Origin: Hippophae tibetana
Taxonomy: Eukaryota; Streptophyta; Magnoliopsida; Rosales; Elaeagnaceae
Length of the DNA stretch: 64,000 bases
Assembly: GCA_037013495.1 (NCBI GenBank)
Contig: CM072803.1
Span: 13,162,001-13,226,000, forward strand
Direction: 5' to 3'
Every line of letters begins with the position of its first letter. Position 1 is the first letter of the stretch. Below are positions 1 through 13,667 of the stretch, piece after piece. The notes beneath the pieces are model-generated. The model saw only the letters and a program-made list of their open reading frames with translations, was not told the origin of the DNA and ran no database searches. A program made the position numbers and the translations under genes.

Positions 1-3000
1 AATATAATAACAATAATGGCTTACCTTATATTAAAAATATCGATTGTATATAATTATGATTATACTTTAAATAAGTATGAATTATGTTTATAATAATTTT
101 TGAATGTTTTATACAATTTAGCTAATATGTTTGTAATTGAAACTTTATCTTTCATATTGTTGAGTTACAATTTATTATCTCTAATTTATGGGTCTTATAT
201 TTAATATTCAATACTATAAAATATGTACGATTTAGCTCATTCTAAAAATATTTTCAGGCTCTGCCATTACCAATGACCACTATCAAAGTTGTTGGATCTA
301 AGATCTATAAGGTTTATGAGTCTTGATAATATTTATGAACAAAACATTTAAATATAAATTAATTTTTGGCTCATCTTTTAAGATCATAATTAAAGCCCAA
401 AAAAACTATCGAGCTTCAAATTAATATATTTCAGGTATACTTATGTTCTTATGTACATTAATTTTTTTATTAGACACATAAGAATATTTAATGTATAGGT
501 TACTCGTTTGATCAAGTAATGTCTAGGTCCATCGAGGAGGTAGATTGATTGAGTATCAATTTACTACGATCCAAGTTATCTATGGTTGATTTTAAAATTG
601 GGGTATATCGATTGAAGTTTTGATTTCTATCAATCGAAGACTATATCGATTGAGAATTGATCACATTCGATCTATCTAGTCTCAGGTTTTTATTTTTATA
701 GCTTGGATTGATCGATCAATTATTTTTAATCATTGCTTGGATCGATCAAAAAGTGTTTCAATTGATTGACCTTATTGATTTTTATCGATCAAGTTTGGCT
801 TAGATCGAATGACAAGGGCTTCAAATTTAACCTAATTGTTTACTCAAATCAAACTTTTTAATTACCATATTATCTTTATTTCTTAAAGCTATATCAAGTA
901 AGTTTTTTGAACAATTTAGTAATTAGCCTTTTGCAAAATCATGTTATGTTATATTCTTTCTTTGATTAATCTATCAAATATGTTGTAGTTATGTTTAATT
1001 AATTAACAAGCATGTGTTATTTATGATCAAGTGTTTATTCGTCTATTTTAGGGTTTGTTAGTATTTTGGTTTCATTTATTATTTCATTAAATTATTTAAC
1101 TAGGATTTTTCATTGTTTAATCTACTCTAGGACATGCCTTGTACTTGTGTTATTGTGATAACTTTTTAGATGTCAGTTGAATAATCTCGATAACTTGTGT
1201 GACTCAAGTTTATCGAAACATTGGTCTGAATCCATACATATTACTTGTAAAAACTATAAAAAGAGACATAATTTATGACATGTAGTTTGAGTCCTAGCTT
1301 TATAATCAAACATATTTTTATAATGAATAGTTAAATGATATGATAGATCAATGATTTTTCTTTTAGGTAATTATTGTTATCTATGTTGTTTTTAACTAAA
1401 ATTTTTATGTGTAAATATTTATTTTCATATTATTTTATTTACACGATTATATGTTTAACCGTTTATGCATTTTTAATTTAAAATAATTTGATTAATTATC
1501 TATTCATTCCCTCTAGTTAATTATATTTGTAACTAAATTTTTTTAAACATTACATCCGGCCTAAAAATATGTAAGATTTTATATCCAAAACATATACAAC
1601 ACATTACATATGTATAAATTAAATCTGGCCATGGTCATTAGAATTTTGACATGATCGTTCGAATGTAAAGTATTACATATATACTAATCAAATGTAAAAC
1701 CTTACATTTGGAACATATTACATATGATATTTAAAAATATTTAAGGCCTTAAACTCTCGTTAGAATTTCATCAAGGTAATTCATTAGAACTCTAGTGAAC
1801 TCTAGATGGTCGTTTAAATTCTTAACTTGATAACCGTCGAAAATTTTATTAAGTCTAATCCTTTTTCTTATTTATTGAAGTTCTATAATAAAAATGTTTT
1901 GATATTTATATTGTTTTATTAGTTATAAAATTGTAAATTTTGAAATGAGTTTTACGCTTATGGAGTTATGCGCTTCCTGTACATGTTGAAATATAAAACA
2001 GGTCCATTAAGGTCAGCTTGCCGAACTTTTTAGAAGTACAGACTTTTGAGGTCTGACTTATTTACTATGTACATTTGCAAGATAATTATTCTTAGGCTAA
2101 AACCACTTGGTACTTCAACTTGCAGCAATTTTATACGTAGGTATTTAATATTTTTTTTTTGTTTAATACCAATATATTTTTTTATCATATTGGTCTTAAA
2201 TTGTCAATTATTGCAAAAATATTATTAATTTTTATACTTAATTAAATTATAAACTTAATCACGCCTTTTAAGTTAATTCACACTCTCCCAAATAACAAGA
2301 GGAAGTTCTTTGCTCGAAAATTAATGAGCTTGAGAAGCTTGTCAACCCATTTTCGCAGCTCTCTAAAGAGTTGTACCGTCATCTTCCCATCACCAAGAAA
2401 AGATATATTTTTGAAAATTATGATATGTACAGTCTAATTTGATATCGAGTAAAAAAAACTTAATCAAATCGAAACAAATTAGACTGTTTGGCTATTAAAT
2501 TTTTTATAACCTAATAGTGTGGTTTAATTTGATTAAATTAATAATACATAAATATGATATAATTGAATAAGATATATAAATAATACGCCGATTAAATTAA
2601 AATTTTAATATATTATTAAAATTGGTCTGTTTTAGTTCGATTGATTTAAAAATTATTATAATCGGATCGAATAACGGTTTTAATTCATACAAACCGAATT
2701 ATATCGTTTGATTTATAAAATTATTCGAATAAATTTAATCTGATTCAATTTTCTAATTTAATTCGATTTGTTGTTAAACAATCATAATACAATAATATAA
2801 GTTAGACATTCATAATTTAGAAATAATTAATACCAAACATTTAATATAAGTATAAGATTAAAGTTACAATGGCATGCAAGATTAAATTATATTTTGATTA
2901 AAATTAATATATTTTAATTATTTTTTTAATATAAATATCAACAAATACGGAATAATTTCGTTGAACAAATAAAAATTTATTTTACTTTTTACTCTAGGAG

Positions 3001-3354
3001 TCCATAGCTCACCCTATTTTCATATTCATGGTCGAAAAATACCATACCAGACACCTTCCAATTCCCAAGATTGTAAAATTTGAAGCAAAACTATTATTTT
3101 ATGAAAATTTTAGCATTCCAATTAAATTGATATATTTGGATTACTAGTAACTAATTATTTTATTTGATGGCCCACCAAAAAATATATTTAATTATTTCAC
3201 TTTTTCACAATTTATTGCTATAACTTTTTTTTCCCTATGACTCTTTTTTCACAGTATTGTCCAATTATGTAAATTAAATGTCTGTTACTTCGAATGTAAG
3301 TTTACTAAACAAATCAAGTACTAATTCGTTTCACAAAAAGTATATTAATGATAT
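1..3354. other. AT-rich intergenic DNA, no supported gene
   Basis: No exon, RNA gene or complete element is visible. Around 500-830 there are many diverged copies of a short ATCGATCAA/TCGATTGA motif, perhaps remains of an old repeat. The only open frame here (2046-2228) is low-complexity and hydrophobic and is not credible as a gene. Confidence 0.5.
2432..2800. repeat. MITE-like AT-rich repeat, related to 49855-49985
   Basis: This stretch shares blocks with 49855-49985: a GAGTAAAAAAA start, a TTTGGCTATTAAA/TTTGATTATTAAA block and a long match around TTAATAATACATAAATATGA. The inner part carries CGGTTT/AACCG-type motifs common in plant miniature elements. The ends (GACTGTTTGGC near 2482 and GTTAAACAATC near 2785) are weakly inverted. 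The limits are approximate and the family was not identified. Confidence 0.4.
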
Positions 3355-4030
3355 AATTTATAAAAAAATAATTTTATTTTTATAAAAATATTTATTATTT
3401 TCTATATTCTTTTGTACATTTTTGTTCATTTTAATACAAAAATATCATATACTATCCTAATAATTATCATTTAACTTCTACCATCATTTTTATCATATCC
3501 CTTTAATCGTTTTCTATAAAACAATTTAAATCTATATTTTTTTTATTAAATATGTACTGAGATCACCTTTAACTCATTTAAAATATATATATTTGTTCTT
3601 AATTATCATTACCACTAGTTCATTCCTTACTATGATTAGTCTTTTATGATCATCTTATATTCAATTTAAACTAAGGTAAAAACAACTTTAATCGAAAATA
3701 ATGTGGTCAAAAAAGGATTAAAAAAGTTAAGAAAATCAAAGATAATGAGCTAATAATAATTTGTTTCGTTTTACAAAAATGATGCTTTAATCGATTTAAT
3801 GATTTTATAACTTTAGTTTCGATTTAATTGTATTTTTAAATTGTTTTACTTGAACGTTGATAGGTGAAAAAAAAGGAGGTAATGTAGTGTAGAACAAAGA
3901 GGATAATGGAGGTAGATATAGTTGATAACGTGAATATGATTATTTTTGTAATAAAATAGATAAAAATATAATAGAGAATGATATAAAATAATAAATATTT
4001 TTATAAATATAAAATTATTCCTTATAAATT
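3355..4030. mobile_element. MITE with long terminal inverted repeats
   Basis: The first and last ~55-60 bases are near-perfect inverted copies: the AATTTATAA... start at 3355, including TAAAAATATTTATTATTTT, is mirrored in the stretch ending at 4030. The inside has no coding capacity. Length is about 676 bp. No confident target duplication was found, so the superfamily (possibly Mutator-like because of the long TIRs) is open. Confidence 0.65.
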
Positions 4031-5615
4031 AGTTTTTTTTTCAAAATTAGATATGTATATTTTATTAAATTAAAGATTATTAATATATTAATTTGATAAT
4101 ATAGAATTAAATATGTAACTTTTGTTAAATGATGATACTAATCAAGTACTAAATTCATCAATTAAATCAAGAATGTAATAATTAAAACATAAATTTATAA
4201 ACATATTTATATTTATACTAATTATAATATGTTATCCAAAACAACTTTAAAAGTTAAAAAATAAATAAATATATTTTAATTTTTTTTTATCATATTATAT
4301 ATTATAATTAATATAAGTATAAATATATTTAAATTTAAATGCATATACAAAGTTCCCAAAAATAGCTAAGCATGCTTCCCTATGGCAGAAAGTTTTGATA
4401 AAGGTTTTCACAAGTTTATAAATGAAATTGGGACCCACCCACCATCACTTGGTTAACAAAAAGCTTAACAATTAGGTGAGGGTGAAGCACAACCTCAAAT
4501 CACTCTATTGGAATTAGTTGATAAAGAAAGTGTCTTATAATTTGTTCTACTTTCACTCCAAAATAAGGTATTTTGATTTGTAATTTAAAAAGCTGATTAT
4601 GTTGAATTAAGAGTAATTAATATCGGAAAAAAAAATACAAATTGAAAGTGAGGCACACCAAAATTATAATCCATAATACAAATTAGCAAAGCCTATTGAA
4701 TGAAATTTTGTTTACATGCATTAAAAGCAACTTAACTAATTATATAATCTTTTGTAATCTCAAATGTTATTTTTATTTGAAGAAAGACTTTTAAACAATT
4801 TTTAATTGGAATTTATAATCATCCATATAATATATATAAAAAACAAATTCTAAATATTCAATATTTTTTTATTTGATATATATATATATAATTTCTCTTA
4901 TTGTATGTACGACGAGAAGACAAAGGGAAAGAAAGTTATACCGACATTATTATTTGTAAAAGCGTCCACCTTGTAATTTTACTTTATAAATTAAATATAT
5001 TGTTGATCTTTGTTTAAATTATTGTATTTTAATAATTTTATTATTATAAAATATTTTAATTATTTTAATCATTTTTTTTTATTTTTTTAACCCCAACTTT
5101 TTGCAACCCTTTTCATCAAATGTCTAACAACTGTATTAGTAAGGTTATGTTTAAATGTTTTAGGAAAGAAATTATTAGTGTAAAAAAAATACAAAAAAAA
5201 ATTTGTATAATACATTAATTTTAAAAAATATGATTAATATATTTTATTTATTAAATTTAATAATCAATTTTTTGACAATTTTTTTGGATAAATATACAAA
5301 AATATTATTAAATTATTGTATTTGTTTTGTTTATTTTACCACATTATTTTTTTTGTTTATATCATATAAATATTGCATTTTTTTATGTATATTATTATGT
5401 TAATTTTCGTTAATAGATTTTGAATAATTAAATGATAAATTTAAAATAAATTAAATAATTAAGTATTATATTTAGAATAATAATTTATTAATATAATAAT
5501 TGACTAAGTTATTATAAATCTATTATTAAGTTAAACAGATATTAATAAAATGATATAAATATAATAATTAAATAATATAAATGAAATAAATCAAAATAAA
5601 TAAAATAATAAGATT
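4031..5615. other. AT-rich intergenic DNA
   Basis: Very AT-rich with short (TA)n runs near 4880. The 66-codon frame at 5203-5403 is made almost only of A/T codons and is a composition artefact. No gene or element is supported. Confidence 0.5.
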
Positions 5616-5680
5616 TTATTTTTTAAGGTTTACTCTAACTTTATTTTTATTTTTTAAGGTTTACTCTAACTTTATTTTTA
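5616..5680. repeat. 31-bp tandem duplication
   Basis: A unit containing TTAAGGTTTACTCTAACTTT occurs twice in direct tandem, starting near 5623 and 5654. It lies about 200 bp before the transcribed region of the SPL gene, so it may sit in the promoter. Confidence 0.8.
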
Positions 5681-6082
5681 TTTTCTATTGTTTATCGGTC
5701 TTAAGGGCAATTTTCCTCCGTCATGCTGTAATTAGCCTCCAAAATATGTACTGAAATGTAATTTCCTTTCTCTCGAAAGCTACAAAATACCTGGACATGC
5801 TTTTGGACACTGTAGTGGAAATCATTTTGAGTCATCAGTCACAGTGTATCTGCTTCGACCTCTCCACAAACCTGAATAGAATACCCACTCTCTCTTTATC
5901 GCTGCCTTTTCTTACTTCTCTCTCTTTCTCTCACCGTATACAAAAATCATTTTCACCCATCTTTCGTTTTTGTTCTGCTAATCTTACCTTTGTATATTCA
6001 ATTTGGTTCCCGAAAACCTCAAGAAACCAAACAGTTGACACCTTTTTTCTTTCCTGGGATTTTTGAGCTGCCAAATACAAAA

Positions 6083-6795
6083 GTAAGTATTAGACATATA
6101 TTTTCAGTTGATTCCTAAAATGGGTTTAGCTTGTTTTTTAGCTAAGAACATGTTTCTTAGAGTTTCAATGTGAATAAATGTCTCTTTTGTGTATTTATAC
6201 TGTATTGTCGGTGCATTTTACAGTAAGCTTTAATAATTGTGTTGATTCTGTTTTATTCTAATTTTACGGTTTAAGTTTTACATTTTAAGGGTCTGTTTGT
6301 TTGCCGAGAATAGTAAGCGAAGCAAATCAAGTGATTTTTACATCATCTTCTACTCAGTTGAGTACTTTTTCACTTATTTGGAAGAAATCTCAAATTTTAA
6401 ATACTCAATTTTCTGAGAATTTTTATTTTATTTTATTTTATTTATCTTCAAAATTGGCCGTTGGTACATAATTTTTTAATCAACGATTCAATTCTAAGGC
6501 GGCGTTTGAATTATTATTATTAGTTTTTGTTAATCATAATGATCTTATTATTATCATTCTTTTTCCTTTGTTAATCTGTATTGTTTCCCCTTTTTTCTCC
6601 CTCTGTTATTGTTTCATTTCTACATGGATATATGTACATTATATTCTTGCATTAATATAGTCTTATATGCAAAATTCTTCTTCTTGTTCTTAGTTTTTAT
6701 TAAAAAAAAAATTAATAAAGAACAATTATGCTTTACTTTTGGGTCTAATGGAGAGTAAGAGGTTGATACCTTCTTTTTTTCCCTTCCTGTGTTAG
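6083..6795 (+). other. probable 5'UTR intron of the SPL6-like gene
   Basis: A CT-rich leader (about 5870-6082) is followed by a strong donor, AA/GTAAGTAT, at 6083. A plausible acceptor, TGTGTTAG, ends at 6795, 49 bases before the start codon. A leader intron is inferred from these sites only. The acceptor choice is uncertain. Confidence 0.5.
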
Positions 6796-6844
6796 GGATT
6801 CTTCATTTTTCTTTCTAATTCTGCTACTCCGATTCGATCCATAA

Positions 6845-9206
6845 ATGGAGTCTTGGAATTTCGCTTCAGAAGGGAAAACCCTTTTGATTTCTGATGAAAT
6901 AGATTGGTGTGATGCATTTGGAAGAAGTAGAGAATCAGTTGAAAGCATAGAGTTCATGGAATTGGGATTTTCTGAGATGACGAGGAAACCCTTTTATGGA
7001 AACCAAGAGGTGGAGGGATCTTATGGTGGAATTGGTAATGGTTCTTATGATAAAGTAACTTCTCCTAACTGTTTGTTTACTCCAAATTCGTCTATAGGGG
7101 AAGAGGATTATGGGTCTAAGTTTTCAAGTTCTTTAGTGGATTCAGAATCTCAGGATTCATCCCTAATTGCTTTGAAGTTAGGTGGATTTGCTGATTGTAA
7201 AAATGTGGATAATGTTGGAGATTCTATAGAGAGATCAGTTTTGTCTTTTGGAGGTCCTTCCTTGTTGGCCAAACGAGCTCGCACAAAGAGTTCGTACTCT
7301 CAGACTCCATTTTGCCAAGTTCATGGTTGTAACAAGGATCTAAGCTCATCAAAAGAATACCACAAAAGGCACAAAGTTTGTGATGTTCACTCCAAGACTG
7401 CCAAAGTCATCGTCAATGGAGTCGAACAAAGGTTTTGTCAGCAGTGTAGCAGGTCTTTTCTTTCCTTTGGGTTTCAGCTTTGTTTACATTCTCCCATTTG
7501 TCTTTGCTTATGGTGCTTTAGTTAAAAGGAGAAAATAAACAACCTGTGTTTTGCATTTTCTCCTTAGACTCTGCATAGTTGAGTTTTCTCGAGTGCTCTG
7601 TTCCAAGGGCTGCAACATTGAGGAAAATAAATAAATAAATAAATAAGAAATTTCTTCACAGATGCTTAAACAAATTATAAATTGTGAGCCTGCCAACTAA
7701 GTTGTGTCTTTCGATTTTGGGTTTCTGGTTGTATTTAGGTGGTTAGTTGCTTTTACTTTGAATGACATTTTTAAACAGTACCTTGTGTTGGGATAGAACT
7801 TTTTCCTAAAGTGGATGTTGTTCTTTCCCATGTATCATACCCTTCTAATCTAAAATATCTGTGAAGCAAGTTAAGTTTTCTGCATGATGCAATAACTGTT
7901 TCAAACGTTTTATAATTAGGTTTCATCCGATGGCTGAATTTGATGATGGTAAGCGTAGTTGCAGAAGACGTCTAGCAGGCCATAATGAACGTCGAAGGAA
8001 GCCTCAATTAGATAGCTTCTCTGACAAAGCGCACAAGTTGCTTCAGTCTTATCAAGGTAGCTTATACAAGAAATATAATGAACTCATTGAATGCAAATTA
8101 TAGTGCTCATCAGTAATGTGGTTATGATTTTAGCTCAATTGCTTACTGTATGTGTTGGGAATGTATGAAGAAACTCCCACGTTGCTTAGATTTGGGTGAT
8201 TCATTGCGTTATAAGGACTTGAGCTGTTCCAATTAATAGGTTAGCTTTTTGGATGGAACTTTGAGTTCCTTACACTATGAAAAATGTTTTCTTTTGCTAA
8301 GCGAAAATTATAGTTGAGTTTCTGTAACCAATTTCTTTATTTTGTTTGAGAAATTTATGCAAAGTTAAAATACCTTTTTTGCTCGTACGAGTTGTTTTTC
8401 TCTTAACTGTACATATTTGCTTTGCAAAGGGACAACCACATCTCTAAGGTTATTTGAGTTTGGCAGGCACAAAATATCTTGGGACATCCTTGCCAAAGCA
8501 AGCACCGCCTCTTTTTTCAGATATTCTTCCAGGTACCATTTTATATCCAGAAAAATGTGAAGCATACCAATATGGAAATGTGAAAGGAGATGATGATTCA
8601 AAGTATAGAGGTCAATTGACAATGCCTTTCACTAGTAGGCAGTTGCTTTCAAAATCCTGCATCCAACTGCATAGCATTGGGAAAGAGCATGCTTATGAAA
8701 TTCCTTCATCAGGAACTGAAGACTATAGTTTAGTCACGGTGTCAACTACTCAGAAATCACCAGGAGCCTCAGACTCTACTGGTGCTCTCTCTCTTCTGTC
8801 AGTGCAATCACAAAACTTGTCAAACCATTTGACAGGAATTCCTAATGCTAGTCCCCTTGTAATGCAAGGTTACCATAGCATTGGTCAACTTTGTGATAAA
8901 ACTACGAGGGGAAGAAGATTCGGACCAAATGATTTCTGTTCCCTTGGGATAAACTCTACTGGAGTCAACCAATTCGAGTCTTTCGTGCAACCTTATGCAA
9001 AGACTGCAGCCGATTTTCAAGGCCAGACAAATAGGAATTTCCATGGTGAGGATTTTCTGGGTGCTGAGTATTGTTTTTCCCCTGAACATGAATCAACTGT
9101 TGATTTGCTCCAGTTGTCATCACATCTTCAGAGAGTGGAGAGACAGAGAAACTTTACACAAGTAAAAAAGGAAAGTGAAGAATTCTGCTGTTTTCCAAAT
9201 GCTTAG
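6845..9206 (+). CDS. SPL6: SBP-box transcription factor, SPL6-like
   Basis: Squamosa promoter-binding-like nuclear transcription factor, which binds GTAC-core promoter elements. Three coding exons are clear: 6845-7452, 7920-8056 and 8467-9206, giving 494 residues with the frame kept across both GT-AG introns. The SBP domain (about residues 157-234) is split by the intron conserved in this family, inside the Arg codon after CQQCS. Zinc site 1 uses C157, C162, C179 and H182; zinc site 2 uses C198, C201, H205 and C217. A basic bipartite nuclear signal (KRSCRRR...ERRRK) follows. The C-terminal [14 protein letters not shown] block and the ALSLLS peptide over a miR156 site match the SPL6 subgroup. 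Arabidopsis SPL6 is about 405 residues, so this one has longer linkers. The start ATG gives the typical MESW N-terminus. A further 3'UTR intron (donor near 9228, acceptor near 9924) is possible but unproven. Confidence 0.93.
8782..8801 (+). promoter_or_regulatory. miR156 target site in SPL6-like exon 3
   Basis: The 20 bases match the canonical SPL target of miR156/157 (GTGCTCTCTCTCTTCTGTCA) and encode the ALSLLS peptide found in targeted SPL proteins. This predicts age-dependent post-transcriptional repression of the gene. It rests on sequence match; cleavage is inferred. Confidence 0.93.
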
Positions 9207-9299
9207 TGAACAGTTAAATGAAAAGAGGTATTGGATAAATTTACTTTGAACTCTATTCTCTCTCTTTTGTCAATCTTTGAAAATGAATGGTAACTGCCT

Positions 9300-12090
9300 G
9301 GTAGTTTAGTACCTTTTAAATTATGGGGAGAGTTCTAGAGACTAATGATATTAACTAATGAATCTAACCAATCATCTTAAAAATAATTTAATGATGTAGA
9401 TGTTATTGCAATTTAAAATTTGAAATTAGTTAATAACTTTTAAAATTAAAGAAAAAATCAAATAACAAAGAATCAAATATTCATCATTAGATTTGAGTAT
9501 GAGTAATTCATCGTCAGGGATCATTGGTTAAATTTATTGGTCTTGTGATGCTAACCCTTAAATTATATGCTTTTTAATAGTAAAATGAAATTGCATGAAG
9601 TGATTGGATAGGAATTTTTTGGGCCTATAGTAGTCATGTTTGAAATGAATGAGACTATTAACACGAGAAAGACGTTGTTAGAAGACTATAAGCAACTTAG
9701 AATTAATAGTACCATTTATTCTGCCAAATATAGTAACTATTTGAAACAAGCAAAATGCTAGAATGCTCGTCTTTCAAGGTTATCAAGGATCCCAAATGGC
9801 CAAAACAATATCTCAGCTATTCATTTAGTATTAAATTCTATTTAATTTGAATAAAGATTGGATCAGTTAATTGAAATTATGGGATATTAATTGTTGATTA
9901 AATGTGATATTTATTTTTGTGCAGGGCTAAATGGGACAGATGTGTATCAGATGTTCTATCTTATTGGTGCAAATGCGATGGATAAAAAAAAGGCTGGTAA
10001 TATGTTTAGATACTACTTATACTAAAAATACTTTTCCAAAGGTAAAGTACAAAAGCTACTCAGATTTTGCTACTGTAAATTGTTGTGATCAGATCCCAAA
10101 TTGAAAGGAACGGTGCTAGCATAACTAGCACAGCATTATGGGTCAAAACTTTACTTTTTGAAGGCTATTCAAATGATGACTGATTCTTTTATTAGAAGAG
10201 ACAATAGCTGAACAATATAGTAAGTTCTAATTGTTTTGATGTTAAAATATTCTGCTTCACTAGTGTTTTAGTGCATTTCCAAATGAAAGTTTAGCACTAA
10301 AGTTCATCTAATTATTCGAAATAATCATTTTATTCCCATTATTATTAATTTAGACATTTTAGTCCTATAATTATAAAAATGAACACTTTAATATTTAAGA
10401 AAGACTTGTGTGAATTAAAAAGTGTCATATTTTTCATAATTACATAATTACGGGACTAAATAGTTTTATAATAATATAATTGTAAGTGTCTTAATTACAT
10501 AATTACGATGCTAAAAGTGTCTTTAGTTTCATAATTACGAGACCAAAAATATCTTAATTTTGATAATTATGGGGCTAAAATGTGAAGGACGGATAGGGTT
10601 TTATAGCTTTTGATAAAGAACATAAAAGTTACGTAACTTTTCATTTCAAGTGGTACGAATAAATTCTATAATTTTCTAAAAAATAACACAAATGTACTGT
10701 GTTGACAGTTTACCAATTTTTTTTGTTAAGGCAATTTTGGAACTAAAAAAAAACTTGAACAGATGCTTCCTACCTTCTACAATGTTCAGCTGTTCCGCTG
10801 CATCTTACAATTAATTAGTTAATTTATAACCATGTAATTGATTAAGTAATATATGAGAGTGTAAAACTCTTTACTCTTGGCCAATATCTTGTCGGCCTTG
10901 GGACCCATGTATGGCTATAGACAGTAATCGAAGGGGGACAATTTCGGAACATCTACAACGACTCCATCGTTGGCTTACAAATCTTCATTCCTTCATTAAA
11001 GAAAATTCAATAAAAAAGTTATTCCAAGTTAAAAAATAATTTTGATTTTAAAATTGTTCTCCAAAAACTAATGTTTCAATTTATTTATTTTTTTAATTCC
11101 AAAAAGCCCTCACAAAAAAGTAGTCAACCGTAAAAGCATGATCTTTGTGGTATTTTTAGAAAATTTTAGGATTTATTTATCCAGAGTACTTGAAAGTTAC
11201 AAGTTTTTGTGTTTTTTTGTCAAAAAATATAGAATTGTGTCTAGTCTCACCCTTGACAATAACAGTATTGAAATGCTCATTTTTACGTAATTATACGCAT
11301 TATCCTTAATCTTGAAAGATTAATGAAATATACGTTGCATGAAAAAAAGGTGGAATCTCTACCTCTTACACTGAACAGAGTACCAATATATAGGCCAGTG
11401 CTAAATAGTGAGCTGTGTAATAAACCCATTTAAAAAGTTCTAAAATAATGGAGCCATCATACACCCTTGGACTCATGCACATAATATATACAAGGAATAA
11501 CAACTTGCTCATAGAAAATGAAATTTATAGCTGCTACACATCATTGCATCTGAATTTATAATTGCTATATCAAAATTTTGTTATGCATGCCTGTCTGCAG
11601 AATGGTTGCTTGTGTCGTGTCTTTGATGTTGTTGCTACGCTTATTAGGTTTGTCTTGATGCTTTTTGGTGGTTAGAAAGATTTATATATTTTAGCTATAT
11701 GGAGAGTTTGTGAAAGAGAGTGGATTAGCAAGCATAACGAGGCTGCAGTTTCTACTACGTGTCCGTATCTTTGTTGTATACAAAATTCTCTCATTTTGCT
11801 CTTACTCGTTTGAGATTTTTCCTCTTTAGGCTTACTTGACCTTATAGACATTTTCAAAACGACTATCTAAAAACGTATCTTCTAGTTCACCTTTTTTAGA
11901 ACCATTTGTGCTTGATTTTGATTTACTGATGCCCTCTACAAATTTGTTTTATGAATACTTGATGCAACTCTAGATCACAATGCCCACCTCCACTATGCCA
12001 CAGAGGTTCATACTTTTCATTGCAAAGCTCCCAAGGTGCTTCCCTTGGGATCAATTAACAACATTGTTGTATGGTTCTTTAGTAAAAAAA
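9300..12090. other. intergenic DNA with degenerate short repeats
   Basis: The start may hold the SPL6-like 3'UTR. At about 10320-10620 a motif like ATAATTACGGGACTAAA recurs several times, alternating with AAAGTGTCTTAATT, which suggests an old minisatellite or MITE. No gene is supported. The 61-codon minus-strand frame at 11672-11857 has no recognisable similarity. Confidence 0.45.
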
Positions 12091-12440
12091 TTGAAAAAAT
12101 CCCACATGGTTTAAGAATGATGTGTGTTGTATTTTAGGCTATAAATAAAGTCCTCCTCCTACGCTTTGAAACCATCCTAAAAATTTGTATCTCTTCCTCT
12201 TTTTTGGAAAGGTAATTGATTAGTTTAGTCTTACTCAATCGGTTGTAAATTTTTGAAGTTTATTTAATTTAAAGATACTGAAAGTGGTCCGAAGACGTAG
12301 GTAACATTTATATCGAATCTCGTTAAATTTCTAGTGTTCTTATTTTCTTTAATATTTTACTTAATATCTTTTTTAGTTTCTTTTAGTATTATATTTTTAA
12401 TAGCATTATTTTATCGAACTAGTTTGAGTTCTATTCATTT
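12090..12440 (+). mobile_element. probable solo copia-type LTR fragment
   Basis: The order CCCACATGG, then CTATAAATAAAG (TATA-like, near 12140), then CCGAAGACGTAGGTAACATT, then CGTTAAATTTCTAGTGTTCTT is the usual arrangement of the U3-R-U5 part of plant copia LTRs. No primer-binding site, internal region or partner LTR is visible nearby, so it looks like a solo or truncated LTR. Limits are approximate. Confidence 0.45.
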
Positions 12441-13507
12441 AAATTATAATATTTGTGAATAATAACTATTTAGAATAAAAAAAATATACATGGTTTTCCC
12501 AACAAACATCATCATTTGTCCCCATGAATATACAAACAAATCCATTTAGTTACACTATTTTCCTTGAAAAATTGTATATAAATAAGCTGATCCTGACAAA
12601 AAAATAAAGATTGCACAAGGTCAAATTTCAACCATAATGTTAGTATCTAGTTTGGGAGCTATGGGAATTAAATGAGAGAACAAGAACCTGAGTGAGAATT
12701 GATCTCGTCGAATTCAATGATAATCAAAATCAGAGTTCAAGACTCACAACTAAATTACACAACAAATATGCCACAACAAAAGCACAAGCACAATGGAAAA
12801 ATCAGCAAAAATAATAAACATAGGAAAACAGGTGAACAATGCTTAGTGTGTAGCTAATTTGTTAAGACATAAGATTGTGAAACTATACATATCTAGACAA
12901 TGGATGAATGCTTAAGCAGAGATTATATTTGCCAAATCAACAGAAAATACCAGAATTAACGTAATTCTAAGAGGGCCTAGACCTCAATTTTAGCATAAAG
13001 AGTTAACAAAACAAAAAAAAAAAATGGAAGCAAGAACTTAGAGATATGTATTTTGCAATCACAACTTGTTATTAAGAAACTTTAGGTTATTATCAAGTAC
13101 CAACTTTTCAAAGCTAAAATTTTACAAGTTTCTATCACAATTAGTGTAAAAAATAAACTCGTAATGAAGTTTACAACTTGTGAAAGGAATGAAATTATTT
13201 TGAAAAGGGGAAAAAGAAGTTATTTTGAAAAGAGAAGATCTTACTTACATGCATAATCAGAACTGGACATTTAACGGAACCCATTTTGTCAATATGTCTG
13301 CATATGTATTACATTATGTAGGCTGCTATTCAGATTAATGCAGCCTACAGAATACAACATATTTCAATGGAACTAGATGACTCTAAGTTAACAAATTTAG
13401 GACTCTTTATTGGTCCTGCTATTCAGATAAATGCATTCTTTCATAGCTTTTCCCAGATATCAGATTATTTGTTTGATAATTAAAAACGCAAAATTGTTAG
13501 TAAAAGT

Positions 13508-13667
13508 GATGCAGGATATCCTTCATTAATTCCTACAGTTTTCTATTTTTACTATTTCAGTGTCGTTTGAGCCTTGTTCTGTCGTTTGATTTAAGTTCCA
13601 TTTTGCATGTTACTTACCATTATGCCCTGCTATCTGTTTTAAGAATTAATGAAGATTATCCTGCATC
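13508..13667. repeat. inverted repeat, 25-bp arms, ~110-bp loop
   Basis: The left arm at 13508-13532 (GATGCAGGATATCCTTCATT...) pairs with the right arm at 13643-13667 at 23 of 25 positions. The loop has no open frame. It could be a small MITE remnant or a foldback transcript. Two nearby copies of a CTGCTATTCAGAT motif (near 13324 and 13417) suggest more repeat history. Confidence 0.6.
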
